From Sphaerisporangium sp040649355 (lineage in GTDB: Bacteria > Actinomycetota > Actinomycetes > Streptosporangiales > Streptosporangiaceae): a stretch of DNA of 64,000 nucleotides. Positions within the stretch are counted from its first letter, which is position 1; every line of letters starts with the position of its first letter. The position numbers and the translations under genes are program-made. The notes under the pieces are model-generated. The model ran no database searches. It saw nothing but the letters and a program-made list of their open reading frames with translations, and was not told where the DNA came from. Where the stretch lies: contig NZ_JBICTU010000003.1 of the NCBI RefSeq assembly GCF_043197795.1, forward strand, positions 248,001 to 312,000, written 5' to 3'. Shown here one piece after another: positions 16,408-24,721 of this stretch.

Positions 16408-18885
16408 TTACTGGTAGCGCGTCGGCGGCTCGTCGCCCGGCCCCGGGTCGGGGTCCAGGCGGCGCGGCAACCTGGCGGCCTCCGACCGCCCGCGCTCGGT
16501 GCCGCTCTGGAAGGATCCCATCAGCCGCCGGAGATCCTCGGGGGAAAGGTCGTCGTCGTCGTCCTCCGTGGCGTCGCCGGGGGCGGGGGCCGGCTCGCGG
16601 CGCAGCTCCGGGGCCAGGTGCGCCTGGGCGACGCGCCGGGGCAGGCCGGAGGGGGTGTACTCCTCGGGCTCGCTGGAGTCCCCGCGGGAGGGCTGGTCGA
16701 AGACGGACGTCCCGAGGGACGACGGCTCGAACGCCTCCTGGTCGTACGAGGGCGCCTGCGTGAGGGAGGACGGCCCGTGATCCGCCTGGCCCTGCGCGGG
16801 GACGACCGGCATGGGCTCGCTCCGATCGTCGTCCCAGTTCGGGACCGCCGTCAGCAGGAACGGACCGGGATCCCGGGGGCCGCCGGCCTGCACGGGGAAC
16901 TCCCCGGTCGTGCGGTGCCTGCCCGGCTGGCCCTGCGTCGTGCCGGGGGGGAGCTGCCTGCCGGGCAGCGCGTCGGAATCGGTACCGAGATCCATGTCGG
17001 TGTCGACCTCGCCGTTGATCAGCTCGCGGGGTATCAGGACGATGACGGTCGTGCCGCCGTAGGGGGAGGCTTTCAGCGTGACCTGGATCTGGTGGCGCGA
17101 GGCCAGGCGGCTGACCACGTACAGGCCGAGCCGGGGCGTCCCGGTCAGCTTGAACTCGGGCGGGTCCGCGATCCGGTCGTTGGCCTCGGCCAGGTCTTCG
17201 GGGGTCATGCCGAGGCCGCGGTCCTCGATCTCAACGACGTAGCCCCTGGCCACCTCCTGGCCGCTGACGTGGACCGAGGCGTACGGCGGGGAGAAGGAGA
17301 CCGCGTTCTCGATGAGCTCGGCGAGCAGGTGGATCACGTCGCCGATGGCCCGTCCGGCCAGCTCGGCCTCACCCATGGGCATCAACGTCACCTGGGTGTA
17401 GTCCTCGACCTCGGCGAGCGCGCCCCGTACGACATCCACCATGGGCACCGACCGGCGCCAGGCGCGGCCGGGGGAGGCGCCGGACAGGACGATGAGGTTC
17501 TCGGCGTTGCGCCGCATCCGGGTGGCCAGGTGGTCGACGCGGAACAGGTCGGCCAGCTCGCCCGGCTCGGTCTCGCGGCGCTCCATGGCGTCGAGGATGG
17601 TCAGCTGCCTGTGTACGAGCGACTGGGTGCGCCGCGCCAGGCTGAGGAGGATGCCCCGGTAGCTGCGCCGCAGCTCGGCCTGCTCGACCGCGACCCGGAT
17701 GGCCGTCTCCTGCACGGTGTTGAAGGCCTGGCCGACCTGACCGATCGCGTCGTTGCCGACCGAGAGCGGCGGCGCCTCGGTGGCCACGTCCACGTCGTCG
17801 CCCCGGCCGAGGCGCTCGACGACGCCGGGCAGCCGCCGGGCGGCGAGCTCCAGGGCGGCGGTCCGCAGCTCCTCCAGCCGCCGTACGAGGGCGCGTGCGG
17901 TGGTGATGGACAGGACGATGGACGCGATGACCGCCAGCAGGCCGAGGCCGCCGGCGAGCGCCAGCCGTACGACGACGCCGATGGCGATGGGCCGCGCGCG
18001 CTCGACGAGCGCGTGGCCGCCGTCGGCAACGAGCTTGTCGAGGCGCGAGAGGACCGCTCCTGTGGCCGACTTCCAGCGCTCGCCGTCGATGGAGGCCAGC
18101 TCCGGCTGCCCCGTCTCGATGAGCTGGTCCTCAAGGCGGCGGAGCCGGTTGTACGGCTCGCTCTTCACCATCTGGTCGTAGGAGACCTGGTCGGCCGGGG
18201 GCAGTTCGGCCGCCGTCCGTGCCATGAGGAACCGCTGGGCGCCCACGGCCTGGGCGAACCGCGAGTGCTCCGTCCCGCTCAGGCCGCCGGCCGCCAGCGC
18301 GCCGGCGACCAGGGCGTCCTCCTGCGCGAGGAGCTCCACCGCCCGGCTCAGCTCGACGAAGGTGCGGGTGTCCTTGGCGAACCCGGCGTCGTCCAGCGTG
18401 GCCATCGAGTCGTAGACGCGGTACATGGAGTCGATGACCTGGGTGATCGTCGCGGAGGCGCTGACGCGGTCGGTCTGACCGGCGTCGACCTGCTTGCGGA
18501 GGGGCCCGAGGATCTGCAGTTCCCTGTACGCCTCGTCGATCCGGCGGTTCAGCGCGTCACCGGCCGCCTGGCGCACGCCGCTGCCGGTGGCCTCGCGGCG
18601 GAAGTCGACGCTCGCCGCCTCGGTCCTGGAACGCTGGGCGGCCAGGGCCTCGCGCTGTCGGCTGGAGGTGGGGTCGCCCAGAAGGACCACGGTGAGCCGG
18701 CGCTCGCGCTGGAGCTCCACCCTCAGTCGCTCGCTCGGCTGGGCCACACCCGCGTCGAGGGTCTGCACCCACAGGACGTTGAGTCCCTCACGCAGGGTCA
18801 CCCAGGCGGCGAACCCCCACAGGGCGACAAGCGACACGATCAGCGCCGTGACCTTGGTCCGAACACGCGAGTTGCGGTTGCGCAT
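16408..18885 (-). CDS. cvnA: Conservon sensor histidine kinase CvnA (NIT-HAMP-HATPase)
   Basis: 825 residues. An N-terminal membrane helix (about 12-32) is followed by a long helical extracytoplasmic NIT-type sensor domain (nitrate/nitrite sensing family), a second helix near residue 300 (VVVRLALAGGLGLLAVIASI), HAMP, a coiled segment and a HATPase domain with N box 'LAELIENAVSFSPP', G1 'EDRGLGMTPEDL' and 'RLGLYVVSRLASRH'. The C-terminal ~200 residues are disordered, rich in Pro/Asp/Ser, as usual for CvnA. First gene of the cvnABCD operon. The AT-rich 230-bp region upstream (18886-19115) should hold the promoter; no signal peptide other than the first helix. Confidence 0.93.
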   Translation of the reverse strand: MRNRNSRVRTKVTALIVSLVALWGFAAWVTLREGLNVLWVQTLDAGVAQPSERLRVELQRERRLTVVLLGDPTSSRQREALAAQRSRTEAASVDFRREATGSGVRQAAGDALNRRIDEAYRELQILGPLRKQVDAGQTDRVSASATITQVIDSMYRVYDSMATLDDAGFAKDTRTFVELSRAVELLAQEDALVAGALAAGGLSGTEHSRFAQAVGAQRFLMARTAAELPPADQVSYDQMVKSEPYNRLRRLEDQLIETGQPELASIDGERWKSATGAVLSRLDKLVADGGHALVERARPIAIGVVVRLALAGGLGLLAVIASIVLSITTARALVRRLEELRTAALELAARRLPGVVERLGRGDDVDVATEAPPLSVGNDAIGQVGQAFNTVQETAIRVAVEQAELRRSYRGILLSLARRTQSLVHRQLTILDAMERRETEPGELADLFRVDHLATRMRRNAENLIVLSGASPGRAWRRSVPMVDVVRGALAEVEDYTQVTLMPMGEAELAGRAIGDVIHLLAELIENAVSFSPPYASVHVSGQEVARGYVVEIEDRGLGMTPEDLAEANDRIADPPEFKLTGTPRLGLYVVSRLASRHQIQVTLKASPYGGTTVIVLIPRELINGEVDTDMDLGTDSDALPGRQLPPGTTQGQPGRHRTTGEFPVQAGGPRDPGPFLLTAVPNWDDDRSEPMPVVPAQGQADHGPSSLTQAPSYDQEAFEPSSLGTSVFDQPSRGDSSEPEEYTPSGLPRRVAQAHLAPELRREPAPAPGDATEDDDDDLSPEDLRRLMGSFQSGTERGRSEAARLPRRLDPDPGPGDEPPTRYQ

Positions 18886-19115
18886 AACTCCATCCCTGGC
18901 GAAAGTCAGGAACCCACATCACGGTTCGGCTAATAACCCTATGTCGCTATATGGCGCCGTATCGCGTGGTAGGACGGTATTTCACCGGATCATACTCGGG
19001 AACCCTAGCATGATGCGAAATGGGATACCGACAGTTGCATGTCAATCATGTAAAGATATCCAGTCAGTGATTCTGCTTTATCATTCTCTCTCACGTTTGT
19101 CGGATATGCGAGGTC

Positions 19116-20825
19116 TCATGCTCCGGTGACATGGTTGCGGTCCGACGTCGGGTTACGCTGCGCGAGGTGCAGCGCCCCGAGGATGGCCGCCCTGACGATC
19201 GCCACCGGCAGGTAGAGGTCCTTGTCGTGCCACATCGGCGGGTGCTCTTCCGCCTGTTCCCACCCCGGCGCCCCGGGGTCGCCGGAACCGCCCGGCCAGG
19301 TCGAGCGCAGGAGGTACGCGTACCCCCTGGCGGCCTGCCGCTCCGCCTGCTCGTACGGCGGGCCCGTCATCAGCAGCAGGTGCATCGCGTACGCGGTCTC
19401 CTCCGCCGTGCCGCGCCACAGGCCCCATGACCCGTCCGCGCGCTGCGTCGACAGCACCCAGCGCACCGCTCGCCGTACGGCCTGCTCCGAGGCCGCGCCG
19501 CCGAACTCGCCGAGCGCCAGCGCGCAGCAGGCCGTCGCGTAGTACGGCGAGGCGTGCCAGCGGTCCGACCAGCTCCCGTCGGGATTCTGCCGCCCGCGCA
19601 GCCAGCCCGCGAGCCGGTCCATCGGCTCGCCGTACCGCGCCCGCGCGCCGGGGCGGGTGGCGACGTACTGGCCGAAGGCGTCGAGCACGTGGGCGTTGAC
19701 CGTGGTGGAGAAGCCCTGCTCGCCCTGCCACGTGCAAAAGTGCGTGCCCGTGTGGTAGTTCAGCAGGCTGTCGGGCTCGCGCGGGGCGCCGAGCAGCGCC
19801 AGCGCGTACAGCGCCACCGAGGTGGTGTCCGCGTCCGCAGGCAGCCCAGGGCCCGCGGCCACGCCGCCGGGGCCGAGCCCCTCGCCCAGGCTCGCCATCA
19901 GCTCTTCCGGGACGGTGACGGGGATCCCGGCGCGCGCCAGCCAGCTCAGCACCCAGCCGCGCTCGAACACGGTGATGGGGACGGCGCACGACACGGGCCC
20001 GCCGTGCTGAGCCGCCGCCGTCTGGAGGTGCAGCCGCGCCGGGTGGCCGGGTTCGCGCGCTCCGAGGTCGCCGAGCCACGCGGCGGTGGCCGCCGGGGAC
20101 GCTCCGACGGTCCCCGCCGCCGTCGGGCGGACGCCGGGAGCCTGGAACACCGCGTCGCCCGCCACCTCCAGGGCGTGCGTCAGCTTCTCGGGAAGCGGGG
20201 CGCCCGACCGCAGGCGCGCCCGGATCATCTCCAGCCTGGTCTGGTCCATGCCGGCCGGAAGGGGGAGGGGCGGCACCCCCGCCCACGTGCGCAGTCCGTC
20301 CAGCGGTGCGTCTTTGAGGTTGCGAAGATGGCGGTTGACCGACGCGATCAGCGACGGGACGATGAGCTCGATCGCCGGCATGTCGGGAAGCGGCGAGCCG
20401 TAGTCCCGCCGTGACCAGCGGTACAAGGCGTGCAGTCCCCGGCCCGCCGCCTCGGCCAGGCCGCCGGGGTCGCCGGAGCCCCGCGCCAGCTCCGCCAGCA
20501 GGGATTCGGTAGCGCTCAGCGTAGGGACCAGGGCGTAGTCGTTGTGCGGGCCCCAGGCGCCGCCCGGCCGCTGGGCCGCCACCAGGTACGCGAGCCGCTC
20601 ACTGTGCCCGGCGAGCCAGGGGACCAGGGACACCAGCCGCCCGGTCTCGTACACCGACGGGGAGGCGTTCCCCCACGGCCGCGCCAGGAGCCCGGCCACC
20701 AGCGCGCGGGCCTCGGCCATCACCTCGACCGTGCCGGTGGAGGCGGTGTCCGCCGTCTGGAACCTGCTCGCCATGTGGAGCGTGAACGCACGGGCGGGCG
20801 CGGAGACGAAGTCGTGGACGCTCAA
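19116..20825 (-). CDS. Class II terpene cyclase (DxDTT variant)
   Basis: 569 residues. Start TTG 20825 overlaps the TGA of the class I synthase (TTGA), with GGGGAA upstream; the frame is open further but only as antisense-like translation. Squalene-cyclase-type QW motifs are visible (AAQRPGGAWG, 'QNPDGSWSDRW', 'QRADGSWGLW'), and the size fits a beta-gamma bacterial class II cyclase. The general-acid motif DxDD is replaced by D331-A-D333-T-T335. The middle Asp, the proton donor, is kept. Expected reaction: protonation-initiated cyclisation of a prenyl diphosphate (FPP or GGPP) to a bicyclic drimane- or labdane-type diphosphate. I recall DxDTT variants among drimane-forming enzymes, which should be checked. 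Last gene of the operon. Confidence 0.82.
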   Translation of the reverse strand: MSVHDFVSAPARAFTLHMASRFQTADTASTGTVEVMAEARALVAGLLARPWGNASPSVYETGRLVSLVPWLAGHSERLAYLVAAQRPGGAWGPHNDYALVPTLSATESLLAELARGSGDPGGLAEAAGRGLHALYRWSRRDYGSPLPDMPAIELIVPSLIASVNRHLRNLKDAPLDGLRTWAGVPPLPLPAGMDQTRLEMIRARLRSGAPLPEKLTHALEVAGDAVFQAPGVRPTAAGTVGASPAATAAWLGDLGAREPGHPARLHLQTAAAQHGGPVSCAVPITVFERGWVLSWLARAGIPVTVPEELMASLGEGLGPGGVAAGPGLPADADTTSVALYALALLGAPREPDSLLNYHTGTHFCTWQGEQGFSTTVNAHVLDAFGQYVATRPGARARYGEPMDRLAGWLRGRQNPDGSWSDRWHASPYYATACCALALGEFGGAASEQAVRRAVRWVLSTQRADGSWGLWRGTAEETAYAMHLLLMTGPPYEQAERQAARGYAYLLRSTWPGGSGDPGAPGWEQAEEHPPMWHDKDLYLPVAIVRAAILGALHLAQRNPTSDRNHVTGA

Positions 20826-21805
20826 ATCGTTCCCCAGTAGTCGGCGAGTCGGTAGAAGCCCGCGCAGAAGTCCATCTGGCGTTCCAGATAGCCGGCGATG
20901 TGCGGATGGCTCTCGTGCAGAGGGCCGATCAGCTTCCGGCTCCGCTCGGCCAGCAGGGAGACGTTCCGGTCGACCTCCTCGCGGGTCACGCCGAGCAGCA
21001 GGGCGTTGAGGTCGCCCCACTTCAGGTCCCTCTCGTACGTCCCGAGGTCGTTGAGCAGGCGGATCACCCGCTGCACCGCCCAACTGGCCTCGCGGACGCC
21101 CGGCAGGTCGTCCGGATCGGAGGGCCCGCCGGTGTGGATCAGATGGGACGCGAAGGCGAAGGAGAAGCCGAGGTTGTCGGCGTTGTCCAGGTACTCCTCC
21201 AGCGAGGGCGTGACGCCGGAGCTTCGCCACCCGCGCTCGCGGCTCATCGCGTCCAGCATGCGCTGGAGCTCATCGCGCCAGACCGGGCCGAGCACGGCGA
21301 ACGCGGGCGCGGCCGCCAGCTCCGCGCGGATGTCGGCGAGGAAGCGGGTGAGCTCGTCCCCGGGCACCGGCTCGGCGCCGCCGGCGACCGCGAGGCACCG
21401 GCGGGCGATGGCCTCCACCTCCTCCGTCGAGGTGGCGACGTAGTCCACGAGCCAGTCGAGGGCGAAGGCCCACAGGCACACCTTGTTCGCCATCCGCAGC
21501 TGCTCGGCGGTGAACCACGGACCGCTGAACGCCATGGCCATCGACAGCGTGCTCGACAGCGCGGCGTCGAACGGCCGGGCAGGGAACAGCTCGGGATAGG
21601 CGGCCAGCCACCCCTGCATGTCCCGCTGCGACCGCCCGGCCACGGCGCAGATGGTTCCCGAGTCCGTCGCGCCCGGCCACCGGCCCTGGCCGGGGGTACG
21701 GCCGCTCGCGTCGTCGTCTGTCATAGGGAGTCTCGCGTCGTCGTCTGGCATCGGGAGTCCGGTGTCGCCGTCTGTCATCGGGGGTCTCGTGTCGTCGCCC
21801 GTCAC
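20822..21805 (-). CDS. Class I terpene synthase
   Basis: 327 residues from GTG 21805, which overlaps the P450 stop (GTGA). The alpha-helical class I fold has a metal motif at residues 117-121 (DWLVD, a spaced variant of DDxxD) and a clear NSE/DTE motif at about 252-260 (NDLGTYERD). The terminal 'FCAGFYRLADYWGTI' is also synthase-like. It would ionise the cyclised diphosphate made by the class II partner, or act on a linear one. The first ~36 residues are four 9-residue repeats of the form MTDDDxxxP encoded by a minisatellite, and several of them start with ATG. The real start could therefore lie in any unit. Confidence 0.82.
   Translation of the reverse strand: MTGDDTRPPMTDGDTGLPMPDDDARLPMTDDDASGRTPGQGRWPGATDSGTICAVAGRSQRDMQGWLAAYPELFPARPFDAALSSTLSMAMAFSGPWFTAEQLRMANKVCLWAFALDWLVDYVATSTEEVEAIARRCLAVAGGAEPVPGDELTRFLADIRAELAAAPAFAVLGPVWRDELQRMLDAMSRERGWRSSGVTPSLEEYLDNADNLGFSFAFASHLIHTGGPSDPDDLPGVREASWAVQRVIRLLNDLGTYERDLKWGDLNALLLGVTREEVDRNVSLLAERSRKLIGPLHESHPHIAGYLERQMDFCAGFYRLADYWGTI
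21698..21805. repeat. 27-bp minisatellite (4 units) at the terpene synthase N-terminus
   Basis: Four in-frame 27-bp units from 21805 down to 21698, encoding VTGDDTRPP, MTDGDTGLP, MPDDDARLP and MTDDDASGR. Each unit carries ATG or GTG at the same position, giving repeated potential start codons. Confidence 0.85.
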
Positions 21806-23190
21806 CGCGGGCCTCGCGCGGCGTACTCGACGGGAAGGAGTCGCAGCTCGACCTTCCCCCGGGGGCGCAGCAACGCCGTGGGCGCGGGCGTGAACGGCCC
21901 ACGGCCGAGCAGCGCCGGACGGAACCGGCTCACGATGGAGGCGACCATGAGCGGTGCGTCCATGTAGAAAAGGTGCTGGCCGAGGCACTGGTGCGCGCCG
22001 CCGCCGAAGGGGAAGTAGGCGTAACGGTGCCGCCGCCGCTGGTCGTCCGGCGAGAACCGCTCGGGGTCGAACTCCAGCGGCCGGTCCCAGAACTCCTCAA
22101 GCCGGTGCGTGGCGTACGGGCTGATCAGCACCATCGAGCCGGCCCTGACGCGCACGCCGCCGACGATCTCGTCCCGCACGGCCATGCGGGGGAACAGCCA
22201 GCCCGCCGGGTGCAGGCGCATCACTTCCTGGAGGACCATCTTGGTGTAGCGCAGCTCCGGCACGTGCGAGGGCAGCACGGGGCCCGTGCCGACCACGCGG
22301 TCGATCTCGGCGTACAGCCTGGCGGCGACCTCCGGGTGGGCGTCCAGCTCCGGCCACAGCCACGTCAGCGTGGTCGCCGTCGTCTCCGACGCCGCCGCGT
22401 ACACGCTGACCAGGTCGTCGCGGATCTGCCGGTCGTCCCGTTCCTCCCCGCCGGGGCCGCGCGCGCGGCACAGCGCGGAGACGACGTCGAGGCCCTCGCC
22501 GGTCCCCGGCCGCTCCTTGGCCTGCCGGATCACCGGGAACACCACGTCGTCGACGGCGCCGACCGCGTCCATGAAGGCCCGGTCGCCCGGCATGCGGAGC
22601 GAGTACGGCATGAAAGGCATGAGCAGCCGGAACGTGACCGCCGCGTCGGCCGTGTGGTAGGCGGACATCAGCCGCTCGCTGTCCCGCCGGGAGATCCTGT
22701 CCCCGAACAGGACCCTGACGGTGCTCTGGTTGACGATGGCGGCCATCTCGTGCGCGGCGTCGACCGGGCTCCCCGACCGGGCGTGCTCCTCCAGCTCGGC
22801 GACCCGCTCGTCGACCGTCTTGGCGACCACGCCGGCCAGCGAGGCGATGTACTTGGCCGTGAACAGCGCCTGGAGGATCTTCCTGCTGGACTCCCAGGAG
22901 GGGCCGTCGCCGAGGATGCCGGCTCCGAGCAGGCGGTTCAACGGCCGCCAGAACATGCCCTGGCGGGTGTAGTTGGTCCAGTTGCCGCGCAGCACGTGCT
23001 GGACGTGGTCCGGGTGGGTCACCAGATACGGCCGGAACAGGCCGAGCTTCAGCCGTACGACCTCTCCGCCGGCCCGCATCCCGATCTCCGCGAGGCCGTT
23101 GACGGGATCTCGCGCGATCTTCGGCATCACCCGGGAGAGGGGGCCCCGTCTGGTCCGCCGGGCCTGCCCGGCGCCGATATCGACCGGCAT
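21802..23190 (-). CDS. Cytochrome P450
   Basis: 463 residues from ATG 23190, with a TTGGAG site; the frame extends to 23283 without support. P450 signatures: I-helix 'YAAASETTATTLTW', ExxR in 'LQEVMRLHP', PERF-like 'FDPERFSPDDQ' and the heme loop FPFGGGAHQCLGQHL with the Cys ligand. The 'WRPLNRLLGAGILGDGPSWESSRKILQALF' C-helix region resembles terpenoid-modifying (CYP/BM3-like) enzymes. First gene of the P450-synthase-cyclase operon, so it presumably oxidises the terpene product. No ferredoxin is encoded nearby. Confidence 0.93.
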   Translation of the reverse strand: MPVDIGAGQARRTRRGPLSRVMPKIARDPVNGLAEIGMRAGGEVVRLKLGLFRPYLVTHPDHVQHVLRGNWTNYTRQGMFWRPLNRLLGAGILGDGPSWESSRKILQALFTAKYIASLAGVVAKTVDERVAELEEHARSGSPVDAAHEMAAIVNQSTVRVLFGDRISRRDSERLMSAYHTADAAVTFRLLMPFMPYSLRMPGDRAFMDAVGAVDDVVFPVIRQAKERPGTGEGLDVVSALCRARGPGGEERDDRQIRDDLVSVYAAASETTATTLTWLWPELDAHPEVAARLYAEIDRVVGTGPVLPSHVPELRYTKMVLQEVMRLHPAGWLFPRMAVRDEIVGGVRVRAGSMVLISPYATHRLEEFWDRPLEFDPERFSPDDQRRRHRYAYFPFGGGAHQCLGQHLFYMDAPLMVASIVSRFRPALLGRGPFTPAPTALLRPRGKVELRLLPVEYAARGPR

Positions 23191-23577
23191 CTCCACGATC
23201 TCCAACCTTGAGCCACCCGGAAGCACGCGGCGTGGCGGGACGCCCTTCGTTGGGGGCGCCGATCTGGAAACGCCGCGTGTCACAAGGGCCGCAAACGAGA
23301 CAAGCGGCTACTGTCATGGCAAATGCCACGTGGTGAATGATCTACCACGATAATCTGACCAGGAGCAAGATTTTCGGTCAGACAAATCACCGGGACCCGG
23401 CTCAATGATCAGTTTCGGACACGGGTCCGCGCCGATGACAGGGGGCTGTGCGGCGGCGATGCCGGGCCGGGCCGACGACTTAAGTGGTCTTGGTCGCAAG
23501 AGGTTCCGGCCGCCAGGGGGCGACCTACCGCTACCAAGCGCTTGCTTTAGGGGTGGGGTTGGTTCGAAACTGGGGCA
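23191..23577. promoter_or_regulatory. Divergent regulatory region of the terpenoid locus
   Basis: A 387-bp AT-richer stretch between the minus-strand P450 and the plus-strand phyH remnant. It contains CGTGGT-N9-ACCACG (23329-23349) and TCTGACC-N15-GGTCAGA (23354-23382), both perfect inverted repeats, plus the palindrome at 23533. Likely holds promoters in both directions and operators for a cluster regulator that is not encoded in the window. Confidence 0.5.
23533..23546. promoter_or_regulatory. Palindrome ACCAAGCGCTTGCT
   Basis: Contains the 10-bp perfect core CAAGCGCTTG and ends 31 bp before the phyH start. It fits AnCAAGnnCTTGnT like the sites at 9418 and, with one mismatch, at 34208. Confidence 0.6.
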
Positions 23578-24177
23578 ATGGCCACCAATGCTCCGGTCCG
23601 CGACGTGACCGATCATGAGGTCGAATCCTTCAAGGGGAACGGCTGGGTACGGCTGCCGCGGCTCGTCGATCCCGCCCTGGTGGACGGGCTGCGCGAGCGG
23701 GCGCTCGGTCACCTGCGCGCCCGCTCGCGCGAGCGCGCCACCCTGGTCGACCAGGCGTTCGGCCAGTCCAGGGACGTCGCCGAGTCCGACGAGGCCTTCC
23801 ACGACCTGGCCTTCGACGCCGCGATGGGCCGGTGCGCCACCCGGCTGCTGCACGGCGTCAGGGGCGTGCGCGTCCAGGTGACGAACCTGCTGATCAAGGA
23901 ACCTGGCGACGGCGGGCACGGCGCGACCGAGTTCCACCAGGACTTCCCCTGGATGCCGATGGACCGCTCGGCGATGCTGACCGTCTGGCTGGCGCTCGCC
24001 GACGTCCCCGCCGAGATGGGCAGCCTGCGGTTCTACAACGGCTCCCACCGGCACGGCGTCCTCGGACGGAGCTTCACCCGCGACGGCGACGACCAGCTCA
24101 CCCAGCACCCGTGGCTCAAAGCGCTGGAGCTGTCGCCTCCCCTGGACCTGCGGGCCGGCGACGCGACCGTCCACCAC
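23578..24177 (+). pseudogene. phyH-type dioxygenase, 3' truncated
   Basis: Residues 1-200 match PhyH (Fe(II)/2-oxoglutarate) dioxygenases: 'VESFKGNGWVRLPRLVDPAL', 'FHQDFPWMPMDRSAMLTVWLALADV' (first Fe ligands HxD), 'GSLRFYNGSHRHGVLG' and 'LDLRAGDATVHH'. Similarity stops abruptly after GDATVHH, before the distal His and the 2-oxoglutarate Arg. From about 24177 another gene's coding sequence begins in a different frame, so the phyH frame runs on as nonsense to 24663. Probably inactive. Start ATG 23578. Confidence 0.8.
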
Positions 24178-24721
24178 GTTCAAGTGCGCATCCGACCACC
24201 AGGGCATGACGCCGGGCTGCGAGCGGGTCTTCCGGGCCGTCGCGCGGGCGCACCTGGAGACCGGGGCGCCGATCACCACCCACTCCCACAGCGCCTCGCG
24301 GGGCGGGCTGGAGCAGCAGCGGCTCCTGGCCTCCGAGGGCGTGGACCTGACGCGGGTCGTCATCGGCCACGCCGGCGACTCCACCGACCCCGCCTATCTC
24401 GAAGAGCTGGTCGCCGAGGGCAGCTTCCTCGGCATGGACCGGTTCGGCATCGAGACGATCAGCTCGTTCGAGGACCGGGTCGCCATCGTGGCGGAGATGT
24501 GCGCGCGCGGCCACGCCGGCCGCATGGTGCTGTCCCACGACTCCTACTGCTTCAACGACCGGTTCGACCCCCGGGTCGTACGGGAGCGCCACCCGAACTA
24601 CCACCTGCTGCACATCTCCCGCGACGTCCTTCCCGAGCTGCGCAAGCGCGGCGTGACCGATGACCAGATCCACCAGATGCTCGTCGAGAACCCCCGCAGG
24701 ATCCTCACCCCGAGGTCGTGA
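24178..24721 (+). pseudogene. Phosphotriesterase-family protein, 5' truncated
   Basis: The frame starts at the carboxylated-lysine motif 'FKCASDHQGMTPG' and continues with 'RAVARAHLETGAPITTHSHS' (metal His), 'DLTRVVIGHAGD' (metal His), 'GRMVLSHDSYC' (catalytic Asp region) and 'RRIL'. That is the C-terminal half of a phosphotriesterase/lactonase. The first ~145 residues, including the HxH metal motif, are missing. An ATG at 24206 is in frame but would give an incomplete barrel. The frame differs from the upstream phyH fragment, so the junction near 24177 is a deletion scar or an assembly fault. The TGA overlaps the P450 start (GTGA). Confidence 0.8.

Noticed and set aside
16009..18933. 974-codon plus-strand frame opposite cvnA
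   Set aside because: High-GC shadow frame; the opposite strand encodes a textbook CvnA.
23578..24663. A 361-residue PhyH fusion protein
   Set aside because: After residue ~200 the frame reads nonsense while a phosphotriesterase fragment runs in another frame, so it is a truncation, not a fusion protein.
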